Position numbers and translations under genes: made by a program
Shown here: piece by piece, positions 1-9,316 of the stretch
Layout of the letters: the number at the start of each line of letters is the position of its first letter
How positions within the stretch are numbered: position 1 is the first letter of the stretch
Assembly: GCF_017591435.1 (NCBI RefSeq)
Contig: NC_059287.1
Location: forward strand, 10,353,696-10,417,695
Reading direction: 5' to 3'
Length of the DNA: 64,000 nucleotides
Source of the DNA: Portunus trituberculatus
Lineage: Eukaryota; Arthropoda; Malacostraca; Decapoda; Portunidae
The notes under the pieces: generated by a model
The model's database searches: none
Told to the model about the DNA's origin: nothing
What the model saw: only the letters and a program-made list of their open reading frames with translations

Positions 1-42
1 TTCTTCTTCTTCTTCTTCTTCTTCTGCTACTACCACTACTAC

Positions 43-74
<32 letters not shown>

Positions 75-92
75 CTTCTTCTTCTTCTTCTT

Positions 93-184
<92 letters not shown>

Positions 185-220
185 TCTTGTTCATTTTGTT
201 GTTCTTGTTCTTCTTCTTAT
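1..220. repeat. Compound TTC / TAC trinucleotide microsatellite
   Basis: Almost uninterrupted TTC units give way to a run of about 30 ACT/TAC units (roughly 91-180), then short TTC/TTG units. It sits in what is probably a PICK1 intron, because the N-terminal PICK1 exon is not in the window. Confidence 0.95.
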
Positions 221-335
221 GTCTATTATTTCCTATTAATGACAAATTTTCCTTTAATCTAAATTATTATTTCATTACACTTATTTATTGTATCTGCTTT
301 TTAAGAAACTAGAATTCTATTTGTGTATCTTCCAT

Positions 336-338
<3 letters not shown>

Positions 339-409
<71 letters not shown>

Positions 410-532
410 AAGAACTAAGCAAAAAAGGAAGAAGAAGAAACAGAAAGAAGAAAGAAGAAACAAAAAGGAAATGAAAGAGGATGAGGAAAAGGAGAAAGAG
501 GAGGAGGAGGAGGAGGAGGAAGAGTTGGAGAT

Positions 533-564
<32 letters not shown>

Positions 565-746
565 AGGAGATGAAAGAGAATCATTTTTCCCATCATATCG
601 AAGGGAGAATACAATGTGAGTACTGTTGTTATTATTATTATTATTATTATCAGTATTATTATTATTATTATTATTATTTATCATATCTACAGTTCCCTTC
701 GTTGCTCACCCCTCCCTCTCCCATTCCTTCCCTTGGACAAAGGTAA

Positions 747-828
<82 letters not shown>
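339..828. repeat. Cluster of four microsatellites: (CT)n, (GAG)n, (TTA)n, (TG)n
   Basis: In order: (TC)n at 339-407, purine-only GAG/GGA repeats at 488-570, TTA repeats at 624-678 and (TG)n at 750-828. Long apparent reading frames here (poly-Glu, poly-Leu, Cys-Val) only translate the repeats. The following stretch 829-1393 is AT-rich and shows no exon or recognisable element. Confidence 0.95.
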
Positions 829-831
<3 letters not shown>

Positions 832-1390
832 GCTTTAATTACAGCGTTTGGTGTGTAATGCTTTCTGGTTCAATTGTTTGCTCTCATCTTAGTCTCTATC
901 TGTCTGTCTGCTTGTCTGTTTTTCTTTGTGTGGGTGTGTGTTTGCCTGTCTGCCTGCCTGTGTGTCCATTTGTCCCTGTAAGTAATGTAGTTGATTTGAT
1001 ATTTACTTCATATATTACTCATAATGAAATACACAGTAATTCTTTGTCACATCCAGTTCATTATTATTATTTTTTCTTAACATTTTGTGAAATTTTTAAA
1101 AGCTTGGAATATAATTTCAACTTTTATACAGTATTTTTAAAGATGAGTTTTGGTTTTTGAAAGTTCATATTCATTATTGCTTCTGTAATTATTATTTTCA
1201 GTTCTTAGTGAATTGATTCCTCCATATAATGTTAAAATGAGTTACATAATTGTCACTACTTTTATCATAGCTCAATGGTAATGAAAACTTGTTCTGCTAT
1301 AACACTTAACCACTGGATAGATGTTCTTTGTGCTTATCTCAAGTGAAAATCTGCAATCTATGTCTATTTTGCAGTATAAAACAAATAATC

Positions 1391-1393
<3 letters not shown>

Positions 1394-1446
<53 letters not shown>
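1394..1446 (+). repeat. (TC)n tract acting as the polypyrimidine tract of a PICK1 acceptor
   Basis: A 53-bp pure CT run ends seven bases before the AG that precedes the first visible PICK1 exon (TTTTATAG then exon at 1454). Its position makes it the natural polypyrimidine tract of that 3' splice site. That role is inferred from position. Confidence 0.75.
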
Positions 1447-1450
<4 letters not shown>

Positions 1451-1453
1451 TAG

Positions 1454-1565
1454 GGGCATGACGGTCACCTCAGGCACCGTCACTCTGGAGAAGAATGACA
1501 GTAACCTCATTGGCATCAGCATTGGTGGCGGCGCTAAGCTCTGCCCGTGTCTCTATGTGGTGCAG
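1454..1565 (+). CDS. PICK1: PICK1 exon: first half of PDZ domain
   Basis: Acceptor TTTTATAG, donor CAG|GTAGGC. One base completes a codon, then 37 codons read GMTVTSGTVTLEK, a short linker and LIGISIGGGAKLCPCLYVVQ. This contains the beta-A strand and the PDZ carboxylate-binding loop. Confidence 0.95.
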
Positions 1566-4249
1566 GTAGGCAGTGGGCAGTGGGCAGTGCTTCTCAAACC
1601 TCATTAGTGGAGCACTCATGGCCCAACTAGGACTCTGACAACACACTAACCCTTTAGGCACAAGTTTAGGGACACATACCTAGCATGGAAAATAAGGTGG
1701 CATTTTTTTGCGAGTCATGGTGTACAGTTCAGAAATTCTTGAGGCGGGATCATCATCATCATCATCATTGTCATTTGTCTTGAACTTGGATAAATAGTAT
1801 TGCAGTTGAGTATCTGACCAATTTCCACTAAATTATGCATTAACAGTCCTGCTGTAACCTTGTTTTGAATGTTGTTGTTGTTTTTTTTTATGAAGAGAGA
1901 AAATCTGGCAAAGGGCAACAAAAACAGTTAAACAAAAAGGCCCACTGAGATGCCATTCCATGAGCAGGTCTGATAGAGTTAGCCAAAAGAATGGGATAAA
2001 GGTCTCAAAACCTCCTTAAATAAGTTCAGGTCATAGGAAGATGGAAGCATAGAAGCAGATAGAGAGTAAGAGAGTAATTCAAGTTTTAATACATAGTATC
2101 CAAGAGTCAGCCACATGCAGTATCTCTCTTTCTTCCCCTACCAGGTATTTGACAACACTGCCGCAGCTCGGGAGGGGACGTTGCAGAGTGGTGATGAGAT
2201 AACAGGGGTGAATGGAGTGAACGTAAAGGGAAGGTCAAAGCAGGAGGTGGCACAGATGATTCAAAGGTCACAGGTGAGGAGGGTTAGTGCTGTTTTGATC
2301 CCTCTCACTCTCTTTACAGATCTGTCTCCCAAGCAAATGTTTCTATCTCTGTCTTGATCCAAAAGTGTTTGGTGCTAACTAGATTTTTGCATTGTATTTT
2401 TGAGAGATGGGTGATTGTGTGTGTGGGTGAGTGAGTGTGTATTTACCTAGTTGTATTGTACAAGGTTCAAGCAGGGCTCATAGTGTCCTGTCTCCATGTC
2501 TCTATTTAGTATCTAATTTTTTCTTAAAGTTATGCACATTATGTGCTGTAACAACTTCATTATTCAATGCATTCCACTTTTCCACCTTTCTGTGTGGAAA
2601 ACTGTATTTTCAAATATCCTTCACACACTGCTTCATCCTGATCTTCTTTACATGTCCTCTTGTCCTTCCATCTTCTGTCACCAGCACCAGGTCTTCCTTG
2701 TCTATCTTTTCAATGCTATTGGCCATCTTGTACATTGTTATTAGGTCTCCACGTTCTCTTCAATCTTGTAAGGTTGGTAGTCCCATTTCTTTTAGTCATT
2801 CTTCATATATTAGGTCCTTTAATTCCAGCACCATCTTTGTAGGAATCTTCTGTATCCTTTCCAATTTTCTTATATCCTTTTTAGAGCTCAGAGACCACAC
2901 CACTGCTGCATATTCCAGCCTTGGACATAACATGCTTGTGATAATTTGTGTGTGTGTGTTTTTGTTTAACAAGGCCATCTAACCTAATTTATCAATAGAA
3001 TCATTTTAGGGGAAACTCAAGTGACAGAATAATTGGGGAAATTTGACAAATCCACTGACCCAGCCATGACTCCTTCACTACAGGGCACAGTCACAATCCA
3101 CTACAATAAGCTTCACGCAGATCCCAAGCAAGGCAAGACCCTCGACATTGCCATGAAGAAAATGAAGCACAGACTTGTTGAAAACCTCTCGTCCTCCACG
3201 GCTGACGCGCTGGGCCTCTCTCGCGCCATCCTTTGCAACGATTCCTTGGTCAAAAAACTTGGAGACCTCCAGCGCACTGAAGAAATTTACCAGGGCCTTG
3301 TTGACCACACTAAGAGACTCCTGAAGGCATTTCTAGACCTGGCAGTGGTGTACAGGCGTGAGTAGCAGTAGTCGTGGTGGTGGTGGTGATGGTGATGGGT
3401 GCATGGTAGTTGTTGCTGAATTAAAAGAAAAAAGTATAGATGGATCATGGTGTACACTTGTTCCTTAAAGTTTTTGAAAGCTATAGTAAAGTAATTGCAT
3501 CTTGTGTCATCGGTCATGGAAAAATAGTGATTCATATGTACACTGTGTGAGAGAATGAGTATTAAGGATAGAAGAATATTTCAACATACTAACAAAAAAA
3601 ATTAAAGAAAAGGGAAAACATATATCCAGCATGATGTAAAGCCACCAATAACAGTTACCCTAACACAACTAAAGAATAATAAAGCAAAAAGCATGTCTCA
3701 TGTACTAAAATAACCCATAAGAACAAACTTAACCCACCTTAACCCCTTCAGTGCTATGACACATTTTCATATTCATTCTTTTTACTATTTAGTGATTTTA
3801 TACAGTTTTAGAAACTTATGTGGGGATTAGAATAGTGAAGACTGCGACCATTAATATTCTGACCTCCATAGACCCTTCTTAATATAAATAAAATTGTCTA
3901 ATCATACCCAAACTCATGGTAAAAATGCATCCCAGTACTGAAGGGGTTAAGAGTACAATAACAACTATGTAACATTTCACAACACTAACAGAGAAAGCAA
4001 ACCTATACCCAGCATGTAATATAACCAACAACCTCAGTAGCAGAGCAAGAGCATGACAACACTTACCAACAACTAACATCTCCTGTAGGGTTTGGAGACG
4101 TGTTTTGTGAGATCGGAGTGAGGGAGCTGCAGCAGAGTGCCAATGAAGCCTTTAGCCAGTTTGGGGAGGCTCACCGACAGATGGAGAAGTGTGGCATTGT
4201 TCTCCTCACCCGACTCAAACCTGTATGTATTGCTTAGTGCTAGGATCTG

Positions 4250-4329
<80 letters not shown>

Positions 4330-4436
4330 GTGGAGATGTAAGAGACAAAAATATAGTAGGGGAAGTATGGGGAAGTGTGGCATTATTCTCCTCTGACTCA
4401 AGCCTTTATCTATCTATTGCTTGGTGTTGGAATCTG

Positions 4437-4530
<94 letters not shown>

Positions 4531-6917
4531 ACGGAGGAAATGATTGCTAGGAAGCTCACTGACAGAGGGGGAAGTCTAGCATTGTGCTCCTTACCCGACT
4601 TAAAACCGTTTGTTTGCTTGGTGCTGGGATTTGAGTGGAGAGAGGAAGAGTGGCTCAGGAACATTAGAAACAAGAAAGGAATGGGCAGAAAGAACAGGGA
4701 TGGAGCAAGAATGGACAATATGAAGAGTACCTAATGGACCTAAGGGACAAAAGAGAAGTGGGGGAGGAGGAGGAACACAGGAGCAATATTGTTAGTAAAG
4801 TTGAAATGCAAAGGTGTAGAAGGAAAGGGCAGGATGTTAGTTATGTGTTGATAAGAGAGAGAATACCAAGAATTAAGGAATGGACAGATAAAAAAGAATA
4901 GATAAAAAGCAGTCATCTATAAGAGAATGTAGAAAGAGAAAATAGAGTGAACCAATACAGTCTACATTACTGGAAAGCAAAGGATATTTATTTTTTTATT
5001 TATACCATGTGGGCTTTTCACAGGAATTTATGGGCTAAACGGGGTACTTTTTTGGGTACCTCCTATCTCAAAGCCCACCTGCTAGGAAACCATTGCCCCA
5101 AGTGAGGAAGCCCAACCTACACTCAGACCGTGGACAGGATTCGAACGCGTGCGCTTGGAGACCTCGCGGACCCCAAAGCACGCATGGTTCCACTATATCA
5201 CAGAGAACAAGATAAGAATAGGTAGAAAAAGAAAGAATGGCTTAGATGATTAAAAAAGGGAACAAGAAAATAGAAGGAATAAGTAGAAAAGGAAAGAATA
5301 GCTAAGATGGTAGACAGGGATAACAAATAGAATCACATACAACTCAAACGTTGCCATTAACACAACACTCTCATTCTACCTGCAGATCCTGAGTGACCTG
5401 GGAACGTACCTACACAAGGCCATACCAGACACCCGGCTAACGATTCGCAGGTACGCTGATGCCAAGTTTGAATACCTGAGCTACTGTCTGAAGGTGAAGG
5501 AGATGGACGATGAGGAGATGCAGTTTGCCCACCTGCAGGAACCCCTGTATCGCATCGAGACAGGGAACTACGAATACAGGTGAGTGGCAGTAGTGGTTAG
5601 TAGTTGTAGTGTTGGATATTTTTGAATTTGATACCACACACATTAATACAACAGATTACTGTGAAACTTAAATATTCCACTGTAACAATACTTTTTGGAG
5701 GTCTGTGTTCATGTCAAGAGATGAGAATACAACTGTAATGTGACCAACAAACACCACCAACCCAATCAAAACACTCACTCCTTCCACAGACTGGTGCTGA
5801 GGTGTCGGCAGGATGCGAGAGCAAAGTTTGCACGCCTCCGCTCAGATGTCCTGGTGAAGCTAGAGCTGCTGGACTCCAAACATGTGCAGCACTTGACCCA
5901 GCAGCTGCAGAGGTTGGCAGCAGCCCTGGCAGCCAACCACAACCAGTGCCATGCTCTCTTGCACGGCCGACACTGGTTCCCCATCGAGCTAGACATGAGT
6001 GGCACAACCCTGCATGAACAGCACCAACACAACCAGCTGCAGGTACTGTGATTCGTATTATGAAGGCTGAGGTGTGAGGTGTGTTCATACATAATGATAA
6101 TTTACATGTTTTCACCACCATAACAAAGAGGTAATATGCTGCTTCTTAATAGTCAATTACCATTATAACTAAAAAAAATATCACTAAACCTGTCAGTTAC
6201 TACAGTGAAGATTAGTTTCCTTTCAGCACCATGAGAAAAAGGTAATATAATGGTACTTGTCATTATAGATAAACAAATAGCTCAGTGAAGACTAGAAATT
6301 GACAGAGAATCAGATTGGGGATAGCAGCTAGAGGAAGAGAACAGACTGAAGTAAAGTTTAAAAATAGTAAAATTAGATCCTGCTCATAAAGAAGAGTGAT
6401 GTGAGTGAGTGAGTCATGTTAACAGAGATGAAAGTGTTAGTCAGGGATGCAGATTTAGTGTGGATGAGAATTTGAAGTTATCCTTAGGGTGTGATAAGGG
6501 AATTTGATCTTTGAATAGCTATAATGTGGAGATATTATTGGTGCTGATGTGTGTGGTGTGTGCTGTGTGCTGGAGTGGAAGGTCCTTTGGAAGAAGTTGA
6601 AGTTAGGGGAGCAAGGATAATGAGGTTGAGTGTTAGTTAAATAATCACCTTTCACACTTTCTTCCTTTACATGTGTGTGAATACAGTATATCTCCCCCTC
6701 CTCTCATTCCCAGACTGGCTTTGAGGATGATGATGAAGAGGAGGAAGAGGAAGAAGAAGTTGGAGAAGATCTTTTAGAAGTCAGCCAAAATAACAAAGTT
6801 AGTGAGTCCAATGACCTGATCCAGCCTCTCCGTGACCTGAATCTGACCTCCAGTAGACCTGAGGGGGAGGTCAAAGAAGGAGCCTTTGAAGAAGTGAACC
6901 TCCTTGGTGATTACTGA
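1454..6917 (+). CDS. PICK1: PICK1, protein interacting with C kinase 1 (PDZ-BAR scaffold), 5' end missing
   Basis: Seven exons: 1454-1565, 2145-2273, 3084-3357, 4089-4222, 5386-5579, 5790-6042, 6714-6917 (TGA). All introns are GT-AG and the phases join, giving 432 residues. Order: PDZ domain (LIGISIGGGA carboxylate-binding loop, then VFDNTAAAREGTLQSGDEIT), linker with KMKHRLVENLSSSTADALGLS, BAR domain (AIPDTRLTIRRY, FEYLSYCLKVKEMDDEE, LVLRCRQDARAKF) and an acidic C-terminus with eight consecutive Glu. The match to animal PICK1 is essentially end to end; the human protein is about 415 residues. PICK1 dimers bind C-terminal peptides of receptors and kinases through the PDZ domain and curved membranes through the BAR domain, in endocytic and secretory traffic. 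The first visible exon starts inside a codon, so an upstream exon with the start is needed and was not found in 1-1453. Introns carry a LINE fragment, a MITE, a SINE and GA repeats. Confidence 0.97.
2145..2273 (+). CDS. PICK1: PICK1 exon: second half of PDZ domain
   Basis: Exactly 43 codons in phase 0 on both sides. Acceptor CCTACCAG, donor CAG|GTGAGG. It encodes VFDNTAAAREGTLQSGDEIT and GVNGVNVKGRSKQEVAQMIQ, the helical face of the PDZ groove. Confidence 0.95.
2431..2985 (-). mobile_element. LINE fragment (CR1/Jockey-type, 3' end of ORF2) in a PICK1 intron
   Basis: The minus strand reads LEYAAVVWSLSSKKDIRKLE, then ELKDLIYEE and LKEMGLPTLQD, the post-RT C-terminal region of a common non-LTR retrotransposon. 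Stop codons break it. The same family recurs at 37500-45590 on the plus strand. Its 3' end (minus orientation) is an ACTAGGTAAATACACAC tail next to a GT/CA-rich run at about 2415-2440, like the other two copies. It is 5' truncated near 2985 and lies in the intron between the exons at 2145 and 3084. Confidence 0.85.
3084..3357 (+). CDS. PICK1: PICK1 exon: end of PDZ, linker, start of BAR domain
   Basis: Acceptor CACTACAG; donor C|GTGAGT leaves one base. It encodes GTVTIHYNKLHADPKQGKTL, then KMKHRLVENLSSSTADALGL and the first BAR helix residues up to VYRR. It is one of the most conserved parts of the family. Confidence 0.95.
3739..3950. mobile_element. piggyBac-type MITE with TTAA ends
   Basis: The left end reads TTAACCCCTTCAGTGCTATG. 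The right end, reverse-complemented, reads TTAACCCCTTCAGTACTGGG. Both ends are TTAA, the target duplicated by piggyBac elements, followed by CCC, typical of that superfamily. About 212 bp with no coding sequence, in a PICK1 intron. The superfamily assignment rests on the TTAA/CCC ends only. Confidence 0.75.
4089..4222 (+). CDS. PICK1: PICK1 exon: BAR domain
   Basis: Acceptor CTCCTGTAG, donor CCT|GTATGT. Two bases complete the split Arg codon, then 44 codons begin FGDVFCEIGVRELQQ. They form part of the long BAR helices. The donor lies only 31 bp before the first of two long (GA)n tracts. Confidence 0.95.
4254..4529. repeat. Two (GA)n tracts with duplicated flanks
   Basis: (GA)n at 4254-4326 and 4440-4529. 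The unique sequence before each tract is similar (TTGCTTAGTGCTAGGATCTG against TTGCTTGGTGTTGGAATCTG). The preceding AGTGTGGCATTGTTCTCCTC, the end of the upstream exon, also recurs at 4374-4393 and in degraded form at about 4570-4600. So part of exon 4089-4222 plus its donor side and the repeat have been duplicated within the intron. Confidence 0.85.
4987..5205 (-). mobile_element. tRNA-derived SINE (class II tRNA-like head), minus orientation
   Basis: Near-identical over about 200 bp to 40161-40367. On the minus strand both copies carry an A-box-like segment and a perfect B-box-like GGATTCGAATCC (diverged in this copy), with spacing typical of a tRNA with a long variable arm, followed by an unrelated body. 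It lies in a PICK1 intron. Confidence 0.8.
5386..5579 (+). CDS. PICK1: PICK1 exon: BAR domain core
   Basis: Acceptor CTACCTGCAG; donor AG|GTGAGT splits an Arg codon. It encodes ILSDLGTYLHKAIPDTRLTI and FEYLSYCLKVKEMDDEEMQF, the most diagnostic PICK1 signature, through TGNYEYR. Confidence 0.96.
5790..6042 (+). CDS. PICK1: PICK1 exon: C-terminal BAR helices
   Basis: Acceptor CTTCCACAG, donor CAG|GTACTG. It encodes LVLRCRQDARAKFARLRSDV, KLELLDSKHVQHLTQQLQRL and HWFPIELDMSGTTL, matching the end of the BAR domain. Confidence 0.95.
6714..6917 (+). CDS. PICK1: PICK1 last coding exon: acidic tail
   Basis: Acceptor CATTCCCAG. 67 codons and TGA. It begins TGFEDDDEEEEEEEEVGEDL and ends EEVNLLGDY. An acidic stretch at this point is typical of PICK1; the rest of the tail is poorly conserved in the family. 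Confidence 0.93.
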   Translation, partial: TGFEDDDEEEEEEEEVGEDLLEVSQNNKVSESNDLIQPLRDLNLTSSRPEGEVKEGAFEEVNLLGDY

Positions 6918-7111
6918 GTCTTGATGAACAAAGATTATTCTCATGTCTTAATACATTGAGTTCATTTATTATTTTACTCGTGAGTAACCCTCAGTTCACG
7001 AAGAGGTTTGAGGCTGGACAGTGTGGGCCTTGGAACCGTGGCCCCTTCCTACCCGACACAGACAGGGCTGGGATGTGGGAGGACAGGGAGTTGTGACCTA
7101 AAAAACAAGGG

Positions 7112-7194
<83 letters not shown>

Positions 7195-7863
7195 TAGTTT
7201 CTATCATATCCAAAGGAATACATAGGCAAAGGTGTAATCAACTATTATTATTTATATACCACTACTACTATTGCACCTCTATTCCACTCTCTATTTAGTT
7301 TTTGCCCAAAGATTTAAGAAGAATTGATTGAAGTAGAGTAAGATTTCTGAGTGGTTAAGGAAGGAGAGGTCAGGACAAGGGGAAGTTATGGGTTGTGTCC
7401 TCCATGGCATATGTAATCATAATAGGGCTGAATGTACACTACACACAGAATGTATCTGTACTATACATGTCTGGAAAGGAAGTGCATTTATCAGTGATGT
7501 TATTCTGTCAATGAAAAAATGAAGCCATCAAATATCCTGTAAAACAGGAGGGTGTGGTTGCCACTAATGACATTGTAACTGTACTTTCCCATCCACCGGT
7601 GTATATTTGGCAGCTTCAGTTAATATCCTCACAGATGAAGCAACACCACTGATGACGCACTCCTCTAGACTAGTGTGAAACAGATAGTGTGAACTCAGCC
7701 CGTAAGTATTGTGTTATGTTGTGCGTCTTATTGTATTGTTGCTTTTTAAATGTTTTACTTCATTACCTGCACTAGTCATTATATTCCTGTTTGGAAATAC
7801 AGTAATCTCGTCCACTACAGTATTATGCTTCTTTGTTTGAGATGCTTATGTTTTGAGAATAAA
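6918..7863 (+). other. PICK1: PICK1 3' UTR with (GA)n tract
   Basis: Non-coding sequence after the TGA with a 78-bp (GA)n tract at 7113-7190. The first good polyadenylation hexamer in a plausible place is AATAAA at 7858-7863, so a 3' UTR of about 950 bases is likely. This is inferred; there is no transcript evidence. Confidence 0.5.
7858..7863 (+). terminator. Candidate PICK1 polyadenylation signal
   Basis: AATAAA in AT-rich sequence, 941 bases after the PICK1 stop codon. The downstream sequence is T/GT-rich (TGTTTGTTGTATTAC). Confidence 0.4.
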
Positions 7864-8261
7864 ATGACATCAAGAACATGTTTGTTGTATTACTCCAATC
7901 AAAACTGGTTAGTCTAAGATATTGTGATATGCAATAAGATAAGAGTGTGATGATTATTTAAACAAGTTAGTTACACAATCACATAGACAAGGTGTGGACA
8001 CCACACTGTACTTGTATCCCTGCCAGGACACTTGTGATGGGATGCCACATAGTAACCAACCTCTGAAGTCAACAGCTGGGAATACACTGACCATTGTGAC
8101 CACAACAAACTCTTGATAACAATAATTTATCCTGAGACTACTTGAGCAACCACCAATGGTGATGACTGGCTGGGCTTAGATACCAAGCATCCCAGAACCA
8201 AGACTAAAGTGTTCCCACTGTCACTTCACACTATAGCTACCCACACCTAAGCCCACCATGA

Positions 8262-8478
8262 GAGACGGTGGTGTAGTGGATAAGGTGGTGAGTGTGGGAT
8301 TGGGCAGACATCCATGTGTAGGCTCGAATCCCACAACGTGCTCCCCTGAAACTTTGTCATTTGTTGAGTGGTTTAAAGTTACCTACATGTCACCATGATA
8401 CCCAGGTTCTAGGTGAAGGTATACCAAAGATGCACTTGGGTGGTGATATGAGCCCTAATAAGGGTACCACTATAAAAA
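8262..8478 (+). mobile_element. tRNA-derived SINE ending in poly(A)
   Basis: The head carries an A-box-like TGGTGTAGTGGATAAGG and a B-box-like GGCTCGAATCCC about 50 bp later, as in a tRNA gene promoter, followed by a body and an A-rich end near 8470-8478. It is a different family from the two other SINE types in the window. An intact tRNA cloverleaf is not formed. Confidence 0.7.
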
Positions 8479-8942
8479 AATTCCCTGCGCTGCTAATGGG
8501 TGGAAGCTGAACAGCACTTCCCATACTCTTCTAAGTATATCTGCAGAGGCTACAGGCCATAACATATAAATAAAAAGTGTGATAAGGATCTCTCCTTTGC
8601 CTACAACAGTCCTCAATTATGCAACAGTTTACATAAGAGTTTGTCAAGTGTGAGTATTATGTAAATATAATATCTCAAAGTCCCTTGATAAAATTATCCC
8701 ACCAATTAGATTCAAAAACAAAAGTTCACATACAATTGAGCTAAGGTCAGATCCAGTCACCATTGTTAATAGAAACTCAAGTCACCTGTGAAAGTTTCAA
8801 TATTATACTTGTGCACCCCATTACCACCTGAACAATGCAAAAAAGGACATAGGTGAGGCTTTGAGTCCAGCACTGTTTTCAGCTACAATAAACATGTAGC
8901 AAAGAAAAAGAATAGCACATGTTATGGTAAAGAACACTAACC

Positions 8943-9316
8943 ATCACTTCCATAAGAGACCACCACAATCTACATCCAAATCACTTCCATAAGAGACCAC
9001 CACAATCTACATCCAAATCACTTCCATAAGAGACCACCACAATCTACATCCAAATCACTTCCATAAGAGACCACCACAATCTACATCCAAATCACTTCCA
9101 TAAGAGATCACCACAATCTACATCCAAATCACTTCCATAAGAGACCACCACAATCTACATCCAAATCACTTCCATAAGAGACCACCACAATCTACATCCA
9201 AATCACTTCCATAAGAGACCACCACAATCTACATACAAATCACTTCCATAAGAGACCACCACAATCTACATACAAATTACTTCCATAAGAGACCACCACA
9301 ATCTACATACAAATCA
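8943..9316. repeat. 37-bp tandem repeat, about 10 copies
   Basis: The unit begins ATCACTTCCATAAGAGACC and ends CTACATCCAA. Ten full copies are nearly identical. The last three share a C-to-A change (CTACATAC), and one copy has GATC instead of GACC. It is not coding. It lies between the convergent PICK1 and RNF11 genes. Confidence 0.95.

Noticed and set aside
471..640. PICK1 first exon (acidic frame ending at a GTGAGT donor near 615)
   Set aside because: The peptide is poly-Glu from a GAG repeat, does not resemble the PICK1 N-terminus, and the donor phase does not fit the exon at 1454.
8943..9316. CRISPR array
   Set aside because: Units are contiguous 37-mers without variable spacers, in a eukaryotic genome.
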